Assembly: GCA_964498065.1 (NCBI GenBank)
Contig: CAZCFZ010000053.1
Span: 1 to 26,187, forward strand
DNA length: 26,187 nt
Direction of reading: 5' to 3'
Source of the DNA: FEN-1297 sp964498065
GTDB lineage: Bacteria; Bacteroidota; Ignavibacteria; Ignavibacteriales; Ignavibacteriaceae
Of the stretch, positions 7,882-15,928 are shown one piece after another (position 1 is the first letter of the stretch; each line of letters begins with the position of its first letter). Under the pieces are notes generated by a model that searched no databases, had not been told where the DNA came from, and saw nothing but the letters and a program-made list of their open reading frames with translations. Position numbers and translations under genes: made by a program.

Positions 7882-9219
7882 TTAATTTTGGTGTTTTAAA
7901 ATCGCATCGCCATACTTTTTGGTAATCTGTACGCCTATTTGCTGTAGAAATGCTGTAGGTAAAACACCGCCGGCAAACACATATACCAGATCATTTCTTA
8001 TGACTAAATCATTATCATTACCGCCAAGTTTTAAAATTACTTTGTCATCCAAGATTTCTTTAACATTTGAATTAAATATTACTTTAATTTTTGCGAGAAG
8101 AATTGCTTCATTTATATAATCAAGATTCTTCGGCTTTAGCCTGGAAAAATTTGCGTTTCGGTATGAAAGTGTAACTTCATTTTTTTCGGAGAGAAGTAAG
8201 GCAGCTTCAATAGCAGAGTCGCCTCCTCCAACTACAAGAATTTTTTGATCTTTGATTAATTCCGATTCGATTAATCTATAAGCTACTTTTTCTTTATTCT
8301 CCCCCGGCACATTTAATTTACGAGGTGTTCCCCTTCGCCCGATGGCTAAAATTATTCCTTTTGAAGTATAAGTTGCCCTATTCGATTTAAGCACAAAATA
8401 GTTATCGTCCAGCTTATTTATTGATTCAACTTTTTCATTTTCATTTATTTTTATATTATTATTTGTCAGAACAGTCTGCCAAAGATTAAGCAGGTTAGTT
8501 TTCGATGTTTCTCTCAACTTCACTTTTCCGTGAAGGGGAAGATCCATGGGCGCCGTCATTACTAATTTAGCTCTTGGAAAATTGTAAACTGTTCCGCCGA
8601 GAGTATCTTGCTCAAGAGTAAGATATCTCATTTTATTTTTTGCAGCGGCAAGTGAAGCAGCTATACCTGCCGGGCCTGCGCCTACTATTATTACATCATA
8701 TTCTGCTTTGGGTAATGATTTTAATTTTGAAGAAAGGAAGTTAACTGCCTGTTTCCCCTGTTCAACAGCATTTTTAATTAATCCCATTCCTCCCAGTTCG
8801 CCTGCAATGTAAAGTCCCGGTATATTACTTTCAAATTGCTGACTTATATGAGGAAGCTCCACTCCTCTTTTTTCGGTTCCGATACATAATGTTATTGCAT
8901 CGAAAGGACAAGCGTGAAAACACGCTCCATGTCCGACACATCTCGAGGCATTTATAACGTGAACCTGTCCGTCAATCATACCTAAAATATCTTCTTCAGG
9001 ACATGCTTCTACACACGCACCGCTGCCGCGGCATTTGTCAAGATCAATAACGGGATGCAACGAGACGGGTTCATATAATCCGAATTTCTTTGCAGCGGCA
9101 ATTTTTGCTTTTGTTAATTCACTGCTCTTTTTAATTTTTCTAAAATAAAAGGCAAGAATTATAATTCCGACTAAAAAAATAATTATATATGCAAGAATAT
9201 TTTCAAAAACAATTTCCAT
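7882..9219 (-). CDS. Membrane-anchored iron-sulfur/FAD/NAD(P) oxidoreductase
   Basis: A 445-residue protein. A transmembrane helix at about 7-26 has an acidic N-terminus before it and RKIKK after it, placing the catalytic part in the cytoplasm. A two-cluster ferredoxin domain spans about 56-115: C63-x5-C69-x3-C73-P and C94-x5-C100-x3-C104-P. The second cysteine of each usual CxxCxxCxxxCP motif is replaced, by Ser66 and His97. A piece resembling the C-terminal end of an FAD fold (NIPGLYIAGELGG, 132-144) comes next. Then come the FAD-binding GAGPAG (180-185) and the NAD(P)-binding GGGDSA (331-336) of a thioredoxin-reductase-like fold without its redox CxxC. It most likely passes electrons between NAD(P)H or ferredoxin and the membrane cytochrome encoded just upstream (143-base gap). 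Donor specificity cannot be read from the sequence. Confidence 0.88.
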   Translation of the reverse strand: MEIVFENILAYIIIFLVGIIILAFYFRKIKKSSELTKAKIAAAKKFGLYEPVSLHPVIDLDKCRGSGACVEACPEEDILGMIDGQVHVINASRCVGHGACFHACPFDAITLCIGTEKRGVELPHISQQFESNIPGLYIAGELGGMGLIKNAVEQGKQAVNFLSSKLKSLPKAEYDVIIVGAGPAGIAASLAAAKNKMRYLTLEQDTLGGTVYNFPRAKLVMTAPMDLPLHGKVKLRETSKTNLLNLWQTVLTNNNIKINENEKVESINKLDDNYFVLKSNRATYTSKGIILAIGRRGTPRKLNVPGENKEKVAYRLIESELIKDQKILVVGGGDSAIEAALLLSEKNEVTLSYRNANFSRLKPKNLDYINEAILLAKIKVIFNSNVKEILDDKVILKLGGNDNDLVIRNDLVYVFAGGVLPTAFLQQIGVQITKKYGDAILKHQN

Positions 9220-9265
9220 AAAACACCATATCTAATTTTATACACCATTAATCTTTTCTTCTAAG

Positions 9266-9288
9266 AATCATTTACTCTTTAAATGATT
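9266..9288. other. Short perfect inverted repeat between cytochrome b and reductase genes
   Basis: AATCATTT (9266-9273) and AAATGATT (9281-9288) pair perfectly around a 7-base loop in the 143-base gap. The stem is AT-rich and no T-run follows directly, so it is a poor terminator. It could be a weak mRNA hairpin or a protein site. No function is shown. Confidence 0.35.
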
Positions 9289-9362
9289 GATATAATAATT
9301 TAATTATGTCGAATATTAAATTTTTTTTAAGCCGGAAGGTTTTTATTTAGTATGCAGGTAAG

Positions 9363-10238
9363 TTAGAATATCCATTTATAACCAAAGACAACTTCGACTG
9401 CAATATGTACAACCATTATAATGAACATAATAAGCGCAAAAGGCAGATGCACTACATGCCAATAACCGAATAATTTTTGCATTGTTTGCAGCATGCCGAT
9501 CCTTCTTGAAACGACCAATTTGGATTTTGCAGTTTGAAGAATCTCCTTCCGCTTGGGCTTTAAAACTCCGGCTAACTTTAATTCATGTTTGAGTCTACGC
9601 AATACATTTTTTATACCAATATAGTCTTTTAATATCATTGATAAACCGGTAGTAAATTTTACTCTTTTATATCTGTAAGAGGAAGAAATTTCCTGAATTT
9701 TTGTAAATACTTCTTCAGGTATAGCGAACTCAACCTTAAGCTGCTGTGAAAGATTTTCGCTTAACGAATTTAATTCGTTCATTCCGATCATTTGACCCTG
9801 AATTGTATGAGGGATTTGAACATAAAGAAACCTTCCGATAACACCGCTTAAAACAACTGCAACCATACTCCAAAAACTTACAGCAACAATTCCCCCGAAT
9901 TTAAAAGCCGTATGATATAAAATAAGAATGGGACCTAAGGTGCATAAAAAGATATGAAACTCGAGCCAGTATTTAAGGTATCCGAATTTGAAAAGTGCTT
10001 TTACTCTCTTCCTTATCATATATGTAGCTACACCGACAATCATAAAAAAACTGCCGAAAATACCCAGGCCGTGGCCTATTAATCCGCTTGGTTTCAGCAA
10101 ATCATTTTGCTTCATAAAAAAACGTACTTCTACGGGTGCCTTATAATAATTATATCCGTTAACGCCGAGAATGACCAGCGTAAAGGTACAGATTAAAACA
10201 AAGGAAGCGATATAAATCCGGTGCACAGTTTTACTCAT
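9363..10238 (-). CDS. Five-helix membrane protein, probable di-haem b-type cytochrome
   Basis: A 291-residue protein. Hydrophobic helices lie at about 8-28, 52-75, 90-111, 115-140 and 260-287. A basic soluble stretch of ~118 residues sits between helices four and five. By the positive-inside rule the N-terminus, the 76-89 loop and the 141-258 stretch are cytoplasmic. Histidines lie inside or at the ends of helices: H56, H95, H109, H261, H264 and H278. By the predicted topology H95 with H261/H264 lies towards the cytoplasm, and H56/H109 with H278 towards the periplasm. That fits two stacked haems b for electron passage across the membrane. It is the first gene of the cluster and is followed by the iron-sulfur flavoprotein and the multihaem cytochromes, so it likely links them. 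I did not recognise a named family; the haem assignment is inference from helix and His pattern. Confidence 0.7.
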   Translation of the reverse strand: MSKTVHRIYIASFVLICTFTLVILGVNGYNYYKAPVEVRFFMKQNDLLKPSGLIGHGLGIFGSFFMIVGVATYMIRKRVKALFKFGYLKYWLEFHIFLCTLGPILILYHTAFKFGGIVAVSFWSMVAVVLSGVIGRFLYVQIPHTIQGQMIGMNELNSLSENLSQQLKVEFAIPEEVFTKIQEISSSYRYKRVKFTTGLSMILKDYIGIKNVLRRLKHELKLAGVLKPKRKEILQTAKSKLVVSRRIGMLQTMQKLFGYWHVVHLPFALIMFIIMVVHIAVEVVFGYKWIF

Positions 10239-10416
10239 GATTTAAATTCCGTTTTTTTGCTTGGAAAAATTATGCTTAGATAAATAAGGATTTAGAATAT
10301 CAAAATTCATGCTAATCAAAAAATAAAAAACAGATACGGTATTTTAAAAGGATTTATATAAAATTTGATGGTAAAACGTTATAAAAATAATCCCCCTGTC
10401 TTTTCATTTAATTTAT
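10239..10416. promoter_or_regulatory. AT-rich leader, expected promoter region of the cytochrome operon
   Basis: No gene is visible here. The stretch lies directly upstream of the first gene of the minus-strand cluster and downstream of a terminator-like hairpin and a MITE-like repeat. The operon promoter therefore most likely sits here. Several AT-rich hexamers exist, but none is convincing enough to mark as -10/-35. Confidence 0.4.
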
Positions 10417-10578
10417 TAACTCACGTTACGCACAAATTGGAAATTAAAATATTTTGTCATTCCGAATTTAATTCGGAATCTGCATAATTACTCTATTTTC
10501 AGATGCTGAGTTAATTGCAGATCCCGGGTCAAGCCCGGGATGACATGGTTCAGAATAAATTTGGCGTAACATGAGTTA
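10417..10578. mobile_element. MITE-like element with nested inverted repeats
   Basis: The ends are inverted repeats: TAACTCACGTTACGC (10417-10431) against the complement of 10564-10578, 14 of 15 matching. Inside are two arms that mirror each other: 10455-10484 (TGTCAT..ATCTGCA) and 10516-10545 (TGCAGAT..ATGACA). Each arm is itself a hairpin (TCCGAATT/AATTCGGA and CCCGGG/CCCGGG). The whole unit is about 162 bases and has no ORF. This is the structure of a small non-autonomous element or a REP-type intergenic repeat. No target duplication was recognised. Confidence 0.65.
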
Positions 10579-10647
10579 TTGATTCTAATTTGATTTGAGA
10601 GCTATTAATAATAAAATATTATATTTGAATTGAGACTTGTTATAATA

Positions 10648-10671
10648 GAAAGCGGCCGAATTACCGCTTTC
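10648..10671 (-). terminator. Hairpin after the ABM-like gene, probable terminator
   Basis: GAAAGCGG (10648-10655) pairs with CCGCTTTC (10664-10671) around an 8-base loop, 19 bases after the stop of the minus-strand gene ending at 10690. The run after the stem on that strand is TATTATAA, not pure T, so termination strength is uncertain. Confidence 0.55.
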
Positions 10672-10689
10672 AATTGTTACGGGATTCAA

Positions 10690-10995
10690 CTAAACTTCTG
10701 TAATTTCGTAAAGTGTTGAATATTTTGTGGTATTTTCAACTGTCATGTCGCTTAATTTGTTTATGAGAATGTTAATTCTTTCGTTCTGATTATCATCAAA
10801 TGCTTCATAAGCCTCCTCTGATGTGAACGAATAAACTTCCTGGAAGTGATTACCCTTTCCTTTCACTTCATAAACAGAATAACTTTCCAAGCCGTCCGCT
10901 TTTAAAAGGTTTTTAAGTTCTTTAACAACGGTTGAATACTCATCTTTTTTTTCTGGTTTAAGTTCATATTGAATTGTAAAAATTACTTTTGACAT
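10690..10995 (-). CDS. ABM-like small protein (dimeric alpha-beta barrel fold)
   Basis: A 101-residue soluble protein starting MSKVIFTIQYELKPEKKDEY. The pattern is beta-strand, amphipathic helix (VVKELKNLL), GLESYSVYEV strand, HFQEVYSFTSEEAYEAF and a second helix (ERINILINKL). It matches the antibiotic-biosynthesis-monooxygenase (ABM)/YgiN-type ferredoxin-like fold of about 100 residues. Members include quinol monooxygenases and haem-degrading enzymes, but many have no known activity and no catalytic residue is clear here. It starts 15 bases after the stop of dapF and is likely the last gene of that transcript. Fold assignment is moderately sure; reaction unknown. Confidence 0.7.
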   Translation of the reverse strand: MSKVIFTIQYELKPEKKDEYSTVVKELKNLLKADGLESYSVYEVKGKGNHFQEVYSFTSEEAYEAFDDNQNERINILINKLSDMTVENTTKYSTLYEITEV

Positions 10996-11010
10996 TTTTT
11001 CTCCGGATAA

Positions 11011-11877
11011 TTAATTGTACTGGTTTAAACTAAACTCGCCGGTAAAAGTTATTTTAGCCGGCCCTGTTAATGAAAGATTGCTTATATTTTTATTCGCAGC
11101 AGAAAAATCAACAATCAATTCGACACCGTCTTTGGTAATTAATCGTATAGGCGGCACTAATTTGTAATTATAATAAGCAATCAAAGCCGATGCAGCTGCA
11201 CCTGTTCCGCATGCATGTGTTTCATTTTCAACTCCCCTTTCATAGGTTCTTATATAAACCTTATTATCAGCAATTTTAATAAAATTTACATTTGTCCCGA
11301 TGGGTTCAAAATCGTGATGGTACCTTATCTCTTTTCCTATCTCAAAAACCGGCAGCTCATTTAACTCCGTAAAATTTGATTTCGGATTCTCAGGATCTTT
11401 TAATATATCCTCAACTTTAATAATTACATGGGGAGAGCCGGTATCGGCATAACTTGCATTTATCTTTTGATTATACGCCGTAATATCAAAATTAAACTTA
11501 AAATTCTTAGGCTGATTAAAATTAAACTTAATTTTATTTTCCTCCAAAACTTCGCCTGTATAAGGAACATTGTTCGATAAAAAATTTGTTTTTCCTGATT
11601 TTATTCTTCCGCTTAAATCTGCAAATCTTATCGCACATCTTGCGCCGTTTCCGCATAAACTACCTGTAGAACCGTCGGCATTAAAGTATTCCATATCAAA
11701 ATCGTATGATTGAGAGTTTGAAATTGTTATTATACCATCCGCACCGATTCCATTTCTCCTATCACATAGTCTTTTTATAAGATCCCGATTAAGTATAAAA
11801 CCAGGTACTTTATTCCGATCAATCAGGATGAAATCGTTACCTGCGCCGCTCATTTTAATAAAAAAAATTTTTTCCAT
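11011..11877 (-). CDS. dapF: Diaminopimelate epimerase
   Basis: A 288-residue cytoplasmic enzyme that converts LL- to meso-diaminopimelate for lysine and peptidoglycan synthesis. The family motifs are complete: KMSGAGNDFILID at the start, GIGADGII (43-50), NADGSTGSLCGNGARC with catalytic Cys75, GSPH (147-150), and ETHACGTGAA with catalytic Cys223. Length is usual for DapF. It lies in the minus-strand run from dacB through prmA, with a 169-base gap after prmA, and is followed closely by the ABM-like gene. Meso-diaminopimelate is expected in this group's cell wall, which fits the nearby dacB. Confidence 0.97.
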   Translation of the reverse strand: MEKIFFIKMSGAGNDFILIDRNKVPGFILNRDLIKRLCDRRNGIGADGIITISNSQSYDFDMEYFNADGSTGSLCGNGARCAIRFADLSGRIKSGKTNFLSNNVPYTGEVLEENKIKFNFNQPKNFKFNFDITAYNQKINASYADTGSPHVIIKVEDILKDPENPKSNFTELNELPVFEIGKEIRYHHDFEPIGTNVNFIKIADNKVYIRTYERGVENETHACGTGAAASALIAYYNYKLVPPIRLITKDGVELIVDFSAANKNISNLSLTGPAKITFTGEFSLNQYN

Positions 11878-12046
11878 TTCAAATGCAATTTAGTTCAATA
11901 AGTGCACGTTTTCAATAAAAATATTATTGGATTTCATATAAAAAAGTAAATAAAAATTAAATTTTTGAGTAAATAAGAATTGAATTTTTTATACTGAATT
12001 TTTGGATGTCAGTTAAGCAAGACATTAAAATATAAACACTTATATT

Positions 12047-12895
12047 TTACGGCATTATGAATGAAAGCGCTATCCACTCATCAAGAGACTTTTTCTCCTT
12101 AAACTCAAATCCCAATGCCGTATACTTTTTAAGAATATCATTTTCATCAGTTAATAACAAACCAGAAAGAATAAGGATTCCCCTTTTTTTTATTCGATCT
12201 CTAATTTCTTCAGCAATATCTATTATAATATTTTTTTGAATATTTGCCGTTACGAGATCAAAATTTTTTTCAGCAACATCTTTTATTTCCCCTAACCTGA
12301 CATCAACATTTTCTGTTACCGAATTAAGTTCGCAATTTTCTTTCCCATTTAAATAACACCATTCATCATTATCAATTGCAATAACATTAGCAGCACCGAG
12401 CTTAACGGATGCAATTGCAAGAATACTTGTTCCCGAACCTACATCTAAAACTTTCATATCTTTTTCAACATTTTCTTCCAGAAACTGAAGTACCAGCTTT
12501 GTTGTTTGATGCTCGCCTGTACCGAAAGACATTTTGGGATCGATTGTAATTACTATCTGATCCGGTTTTGCTTTGTACTCACGAAATGTCGGTTTAATAA
12601 TTATTCTATCCGAAACTTCCGTAATTTTAATTGACTTTTCCCATTCTTCATTCCAGTTTTTTTCTTCAAGCAGATTTTCTTCAATATTAAAACTGAAAAG
12701 CATTTTTTCACCGACTAACCTTTTTAATAGATTAGAAATTTCCTGCGTATTAATAGGGCTGTTTTCAGACGCGAATACTTTAAGGCAGTTTACTTCTTCA
12801 TTAATGCCGGTTATTTCAAGTTCCCACATTAAACTTGAAATAATTTCCGGATTGAATGGTTCGGCAGTAATTGTAAACTCTTTATAAAATTTCAT
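12047..12895 (-). CDS. prmA: Ribosomal protein L11 methyltransferase
   Basis: A 282-residue SAM-dependent methyltransferase that modifies lysines and the N-terminus of ribosomal protein L11 in PrmA family members. The N-terminal substrate domain (about 1-85) is followed by WNEEWEKS, then KMSFGTGEHQTT (121-132), which is diagnostic of PrmA. Motif I of the Rossmann fold is VLDVGSGTSILAIAS (149-163), with an acidic residue at IDNDE and the catalytic-region motif TANIQKNI (217-224, the usual site of NxL/NI(L)). The sequence is slightly unusual in having GSGTSIL where GCGSGIL is common. Its ATG overlaps the dacB stop by one base (TAATG), so translation is coupled. Confidence 0.93.
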   Translation of the reverse strand: MKFYKEFTITAEPFNPEIISSLMWELEITGINEEVNCLKVFASENSPINTQEISNLLKRLVGEKMLFSFNIEENLLEEKNWNEEWEKSIKITEVSDRIIIKPTFREYKAKPDQIVITIDPKMSFGTGEHQTTKLVLQFLEENVEKDMKVLDVGSGTSILAIASVKLGAANVIAIDNDEWCYLNGKENCELNSVTENVDVRLGEIKDVAEKNFDLVTANIQKNIIIDIAEEIRDRIKKRGILILSGLLLTDENDILKKYTALGFEFKEKKSLDEWIALSFIMP

Positions 12896-14328
12896 TAATT
12901 ATAATCAGCTAAAATATTACAAATACGATCCTGAAAATCTCTGCTTTCCCTTGCGCTGCCTACATAATTTTGTACAAGCATTGAGAATGCAATTAGGTGT
13001 CCGTTTTTTGCAGTAACATATCCGGATAAACTGCAAACACCGCTTAAAGTGCCGGTTTTAGCATGGACATTATTTTGAGCCGGAGTATTTATCATTCTGC
13101 TTTTTAAATCGCCGTCAACTCCGGCTATTGGAAATGAATTATAAAGTATTGTAAACAAATCGGGCTTTTTATAATACATATATTTAAGTATTGCCAATAT
13201 AAGCTGTGAAGAAATTAAATTATAATGTGAAACTCCCGAACCATCTACAATTCTATAATTGGACGGATTCATCCCGGTAAGTGTTATTAGACTATCTACC
13301 ATTTTAATACCATTATCTGCAGTTGCCGGGATTCCGAAATATTTTGCAGCAATTGCATAAAGTGTCATTTCGGCGCCTAAATTATAACTTACTTTATTTA
13401 AATGAGTAATAATATCTCCAAACGGACGCTTAAAATTAAATAAGTTAATTGCAAAATTAGGGACTTTCGAAATATAAATTTTGCCGTCCACGTTTATTCC
13501 TCTATCTTCTAAATGCTGTTCCATCAAAGTCAAAAAGTATTTAGCCGGATTATAGACATTAACCGTTAAAGTGTCCTGGAGAGAATCAGGAACTATTTTT
13601 TGATTTATATTTCCTTTAAAAATTAAAGTGTTCTTTCTATGAATCCAATCTCTATCTAACGAATAAGTATTCGGACTGTCAGCCGGAACAGTTAAAGTAA
13701 AATTTTCTATCTTAAAAAAATTTGAAGGCGGTACTAAAGTAATTTCAGCTTTTTGACCAAGCTTGGTGCTTTTAACAATTGCACCAATTGAATTTGCATT
13801 TATATCAAGCGCTGTTAAATAAGGTGCATCTGTCGAGGGATCATCATCCCACATCCAGCCGTTACCCCAGAAAAGCGAATCCATCATACTTACATCCCCG
13901 TAAAGATTTCCCGTAATTTCATGAATCCCGGAAGATTTAACAACCGATACTAATGAATCCAAATCTTTTGTTGAAAAATCCGGATCGCATCCTCCCACGA
14001 CAAATAAATTTCCGTACAAAATACCATTTATAATTTCTCCGGTGTAAGACAAAGAAGTTTGAAAATCGTATGAAGGTCCTAAAAAGATTAATCCGGCAGA
14101 GGTAGTTAAAATTTTCAGATTGGAAGCAGGGCAAAAGAGTAATTTTTCATTTCTTTTATACAATTCCCTTTTTGCCGTCAGATCATATACATCAATTCCC
14201 ATTGATGTGGATTGAAAAAATTGATCAGTGAAGATGGAGTCAATCCTAGATTTTAAATATTGTAAATTATTTTGAGGAAAAATATTTGAGACAAAAATTG
14301 TTATAAGAAAAAGCAAAAGTTTTTTCAT
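12895..14328 (-). CDS. dacB: D-alanyl-D-alanine carboxypeptidase / PBP4 (peptidase family S13)
   Basis: A 477-residue periplasmic peptidoglycan hydrolase with a signal peptide (about 1-19, NIFPQ end). All three penicillin-binding motifs are present: SxxK as S69-N-L-K72 in CPASNLK, SxN as S314-Y-N316, and KTG at 424-426 in HAKTGTLSG. A long insertion domain between the first and second motifs (about 90-300) is the mark of the PBP4/DacB family. It is predicted to trim pentapeptides or cut 4-3 crosslinks. Its stop overlaps the prmA start. No lipobox is seen. Confidence 0.94.
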   Translation of the reverse strand: MKKLLLFLITIFVSNIFPQNNLQYLKSRIDSIFTDQFFQSTSMGIDVYDLTAKRELYKRNEKLLFCPASNLKILTTSAGLIFLGPSYDFQTSLSYTGEIINGILYGNLFVVGGCDPDFSTKDLDSLVSVVKSSGIHEITGNLYGDVSMMDSLFWGNGWMWDDDPSTDAPYLTALDINANSIGAIVKSTKLGQKAEITLVPPSNFFKIENFTLTVPADSPNTYSLDRDWIHRKNTLIFKGNINQKIVPDSLQDTLTVNVYNPAKYFLTLMEQHLEDRGINVDGKIYISKVPNFAINLFNFKRPFGDIITHLNKVSYNLGAEMTLYAIAAKYFGIPATADNGIKMVDSLITLTGMNPSNYRIVDGSGVSHYNLISSQLILAILKYMYYKKPDLFTILYNSFPIAGVDGDLKSRMINTPAQNNVHAKTGTLSGVCSLSGYVTAKNGHLIAFSMLVQNYVGSARESRDFQDRICNILADYN

Positions 14329-14490
14329 AGTATAAATTCTTTAGTAGCAGAATAGGAAACGATGAGGCAGTCTTTTAAAAGAGACTTATCATCTAGAAAG
14401 AAATTAATAACTTACTTTAACGTCAAGTTAAAACATGATATACAGACTTGTGCTTGGTATTACCGTCTTTGAAACAGCCTAATGTATTTG

Positions 14491-15852
14491 TTAAAAATAT
14501 TGCCGTACTCTAAATTCAGCACCGATTTTTTCTTCAACAACTTTTCTAGCTCTTTCAATATCAACCTCGTTCATTGCAATAACCGTCATTACAACTTTAC
14601 CTGTATAATTCTTTGCATTTTTCGCAAACGTAATCATCTCATTAAAATACCTAGTCTCAAGTCCCATAAACTCAGCATATTGGCGCGGATCACCGGAGTT
14701 TAAACTTATTGAAACAGAATCAATCAAGCCGCTTAACTCTGGAGTTATATCTCTTTTGTTTAACAGACTGCCATGGCCGTTTGTAATTAACCTGGTCGTG
14801 CCTTCATTATCCTTAACAAACCTAGCAATTTCTTTTACAATGTTCCAGCGAAGGGTCGGTTCTCCGTAACCGCAGAAAACAATTTCTTTATATTGTTTGG
14901 GATCTCCTATTTCTTTTATGTAAACATCTGCTTCGGGTTCTTCGCTTTTACTCATTTTTAAATTGTAGCCGCTTATAACAGACTCATCTTCATTATCACA
15001 AAAAAGACAATTTGCATTACATCTATTAGTAACATTAATATACAATGAATCACCGATTTTGTATGTAAAACTTGTTCCGGGTTTGGAACCGATACCAAAC
15101 ATTCTAAACACATTATATGATGTTACTCTGGCAACGTCTTCAACATTCAGATGATGTATTTCCGCCAATTTTTCAGCCACCAATTTAACATATGACGGTT
15201 CATTCCGCTTTCCACGGTGCGGTTCAGGAGTCATAAAGGGTGAATCTGTTTCCAGCATTATACTTTCTAAACTGAGGTTAGAAATTATATTGCTTAAAGT
15301 ATCTGCATTTTTAAAAGTTATATTCCCGGTAAACGAGACAAAATGGTTCAATCTGATGAGTTGTTTTGCATTTTCCAATGTACTGCTGAAACAATGAAAC
15401 TGGGCTTTCAATTCACTTTCGTTATAACCTCTTATTATGTTCATCATATCTTCATCGGCTTCACGGTTATGCACTATTATCGGCTTTTTAATTTTTAACG
15501 CAAGATCAATCTGTGCTTTAAATGCTTCTATCTGTTTTTCTTTAGGCGAATAATCATAAAAATAATCCAGGCCGATTTCACCAATTGCAACTATCTTTTT
15601 ATTGCCGGCCAGTTCTTCAATCTTAGAAATGTATGAATCATTCCAATCTTTAGTTTCGTGAGGATGCACTCCGACTGCACCATATATAAAATCATATTTC
15701 TCAGTTAGTTCAATTACTTTTTGAGAAGTTTCCAAATCAGTTGCAGGAACAATAATATATTTTACACCGGATTCTTTTGCTCTATTAAGTACTTCGTCAA
15801 GTTCTCCTTCAAAGTTCGGATAAAATAAATGCGCATGTGTATCTATAAACAT
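14491..15852 (-). CDS. TatD-family metal nuclease fused to a radical SAM domain
   Basis: A 453-residue two-domain protein. Residues 1-253 are a TatD-type TIM-barrel nuclease/hydrolase with metal ligands visible: H6 and H8 (DTHAH), E92 (GEIGLDY), H128, H153 and D203 (ETDSP). Residues ~262-453 are a compact radical SAM domain: the iron-sulfur CxxxCxxC is C278-N-A-N-C282-L-F-C285, then VFCGYGEPTLRW (325-336) as the GGE-like SAM site and VSISLNSGDP further on. TatD-linked radical SAM proteins are a known family, found separately or fused; their substrate is unknown to me. The frame is continuous with a short linker, so this is a true fusion and not a missed stop. It stands alone between dacB and the TonB receptor. 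Confidence 0.92.
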   Translation of the reverse strand: MFIDTHAHLFYPNFEGELDEVLNRAKESGVKYIIVPATDLETSQKVIELTEKYDFIYGAVGVHPHETKDWNDSYISKIEELAGNKKIVAIGEIGLDYFYDYSPKEKQIEAFKAQIDLALKIKKPIIVHNREADEDMMNIIRGYNESELKAQFHCFSSTLENAKQLIRLNHFVSFTGNITFKNADTLSNIISNLSLESIMLETDSPFMTPEPHRGKRNEPSYVKLVAEKLAEIHHLNVEDVARVTSYNVFRMFGIGSKPGTSFTYKIGDSLYINVTNRCNANCLFCDNEDESVISGYNLKMSKSEEPEADVYIKEIGDPKQYKEIVFCGYGEPTLRWNIVKEIARFVKDNEGTTRLITNGHGSLLNKRDITPELSGLIDSVSISLNSGDPRQYAEFMGLETRYFNEMITFAKNAKNYTGKVVMTVIAMNEVDIERARKVVEEKIGAEFRVRQYF

Positions 15853-15928
15853 AAAGACCTTCTTTTTCCCCTGTTATTGATTAGTAATTATTCTTATTTA
15901 ATCTTATGTAAAATTAATATTTGAAATG

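Noticed and set aside
7882..9219. Thioredoxin reductase as the identity of the flavoprotein
   Set aside because: The two nucleotide-binding motifs fit the fold, but the redox CxxC between them is missing and a ferredoxin domain and membrane anchor are present.
11878..12046. Possible small gene or RNA between dapF and prmA
   Set aside because: Only AT-rich DNA with no open frame of use, hairpin or known RNA signature.
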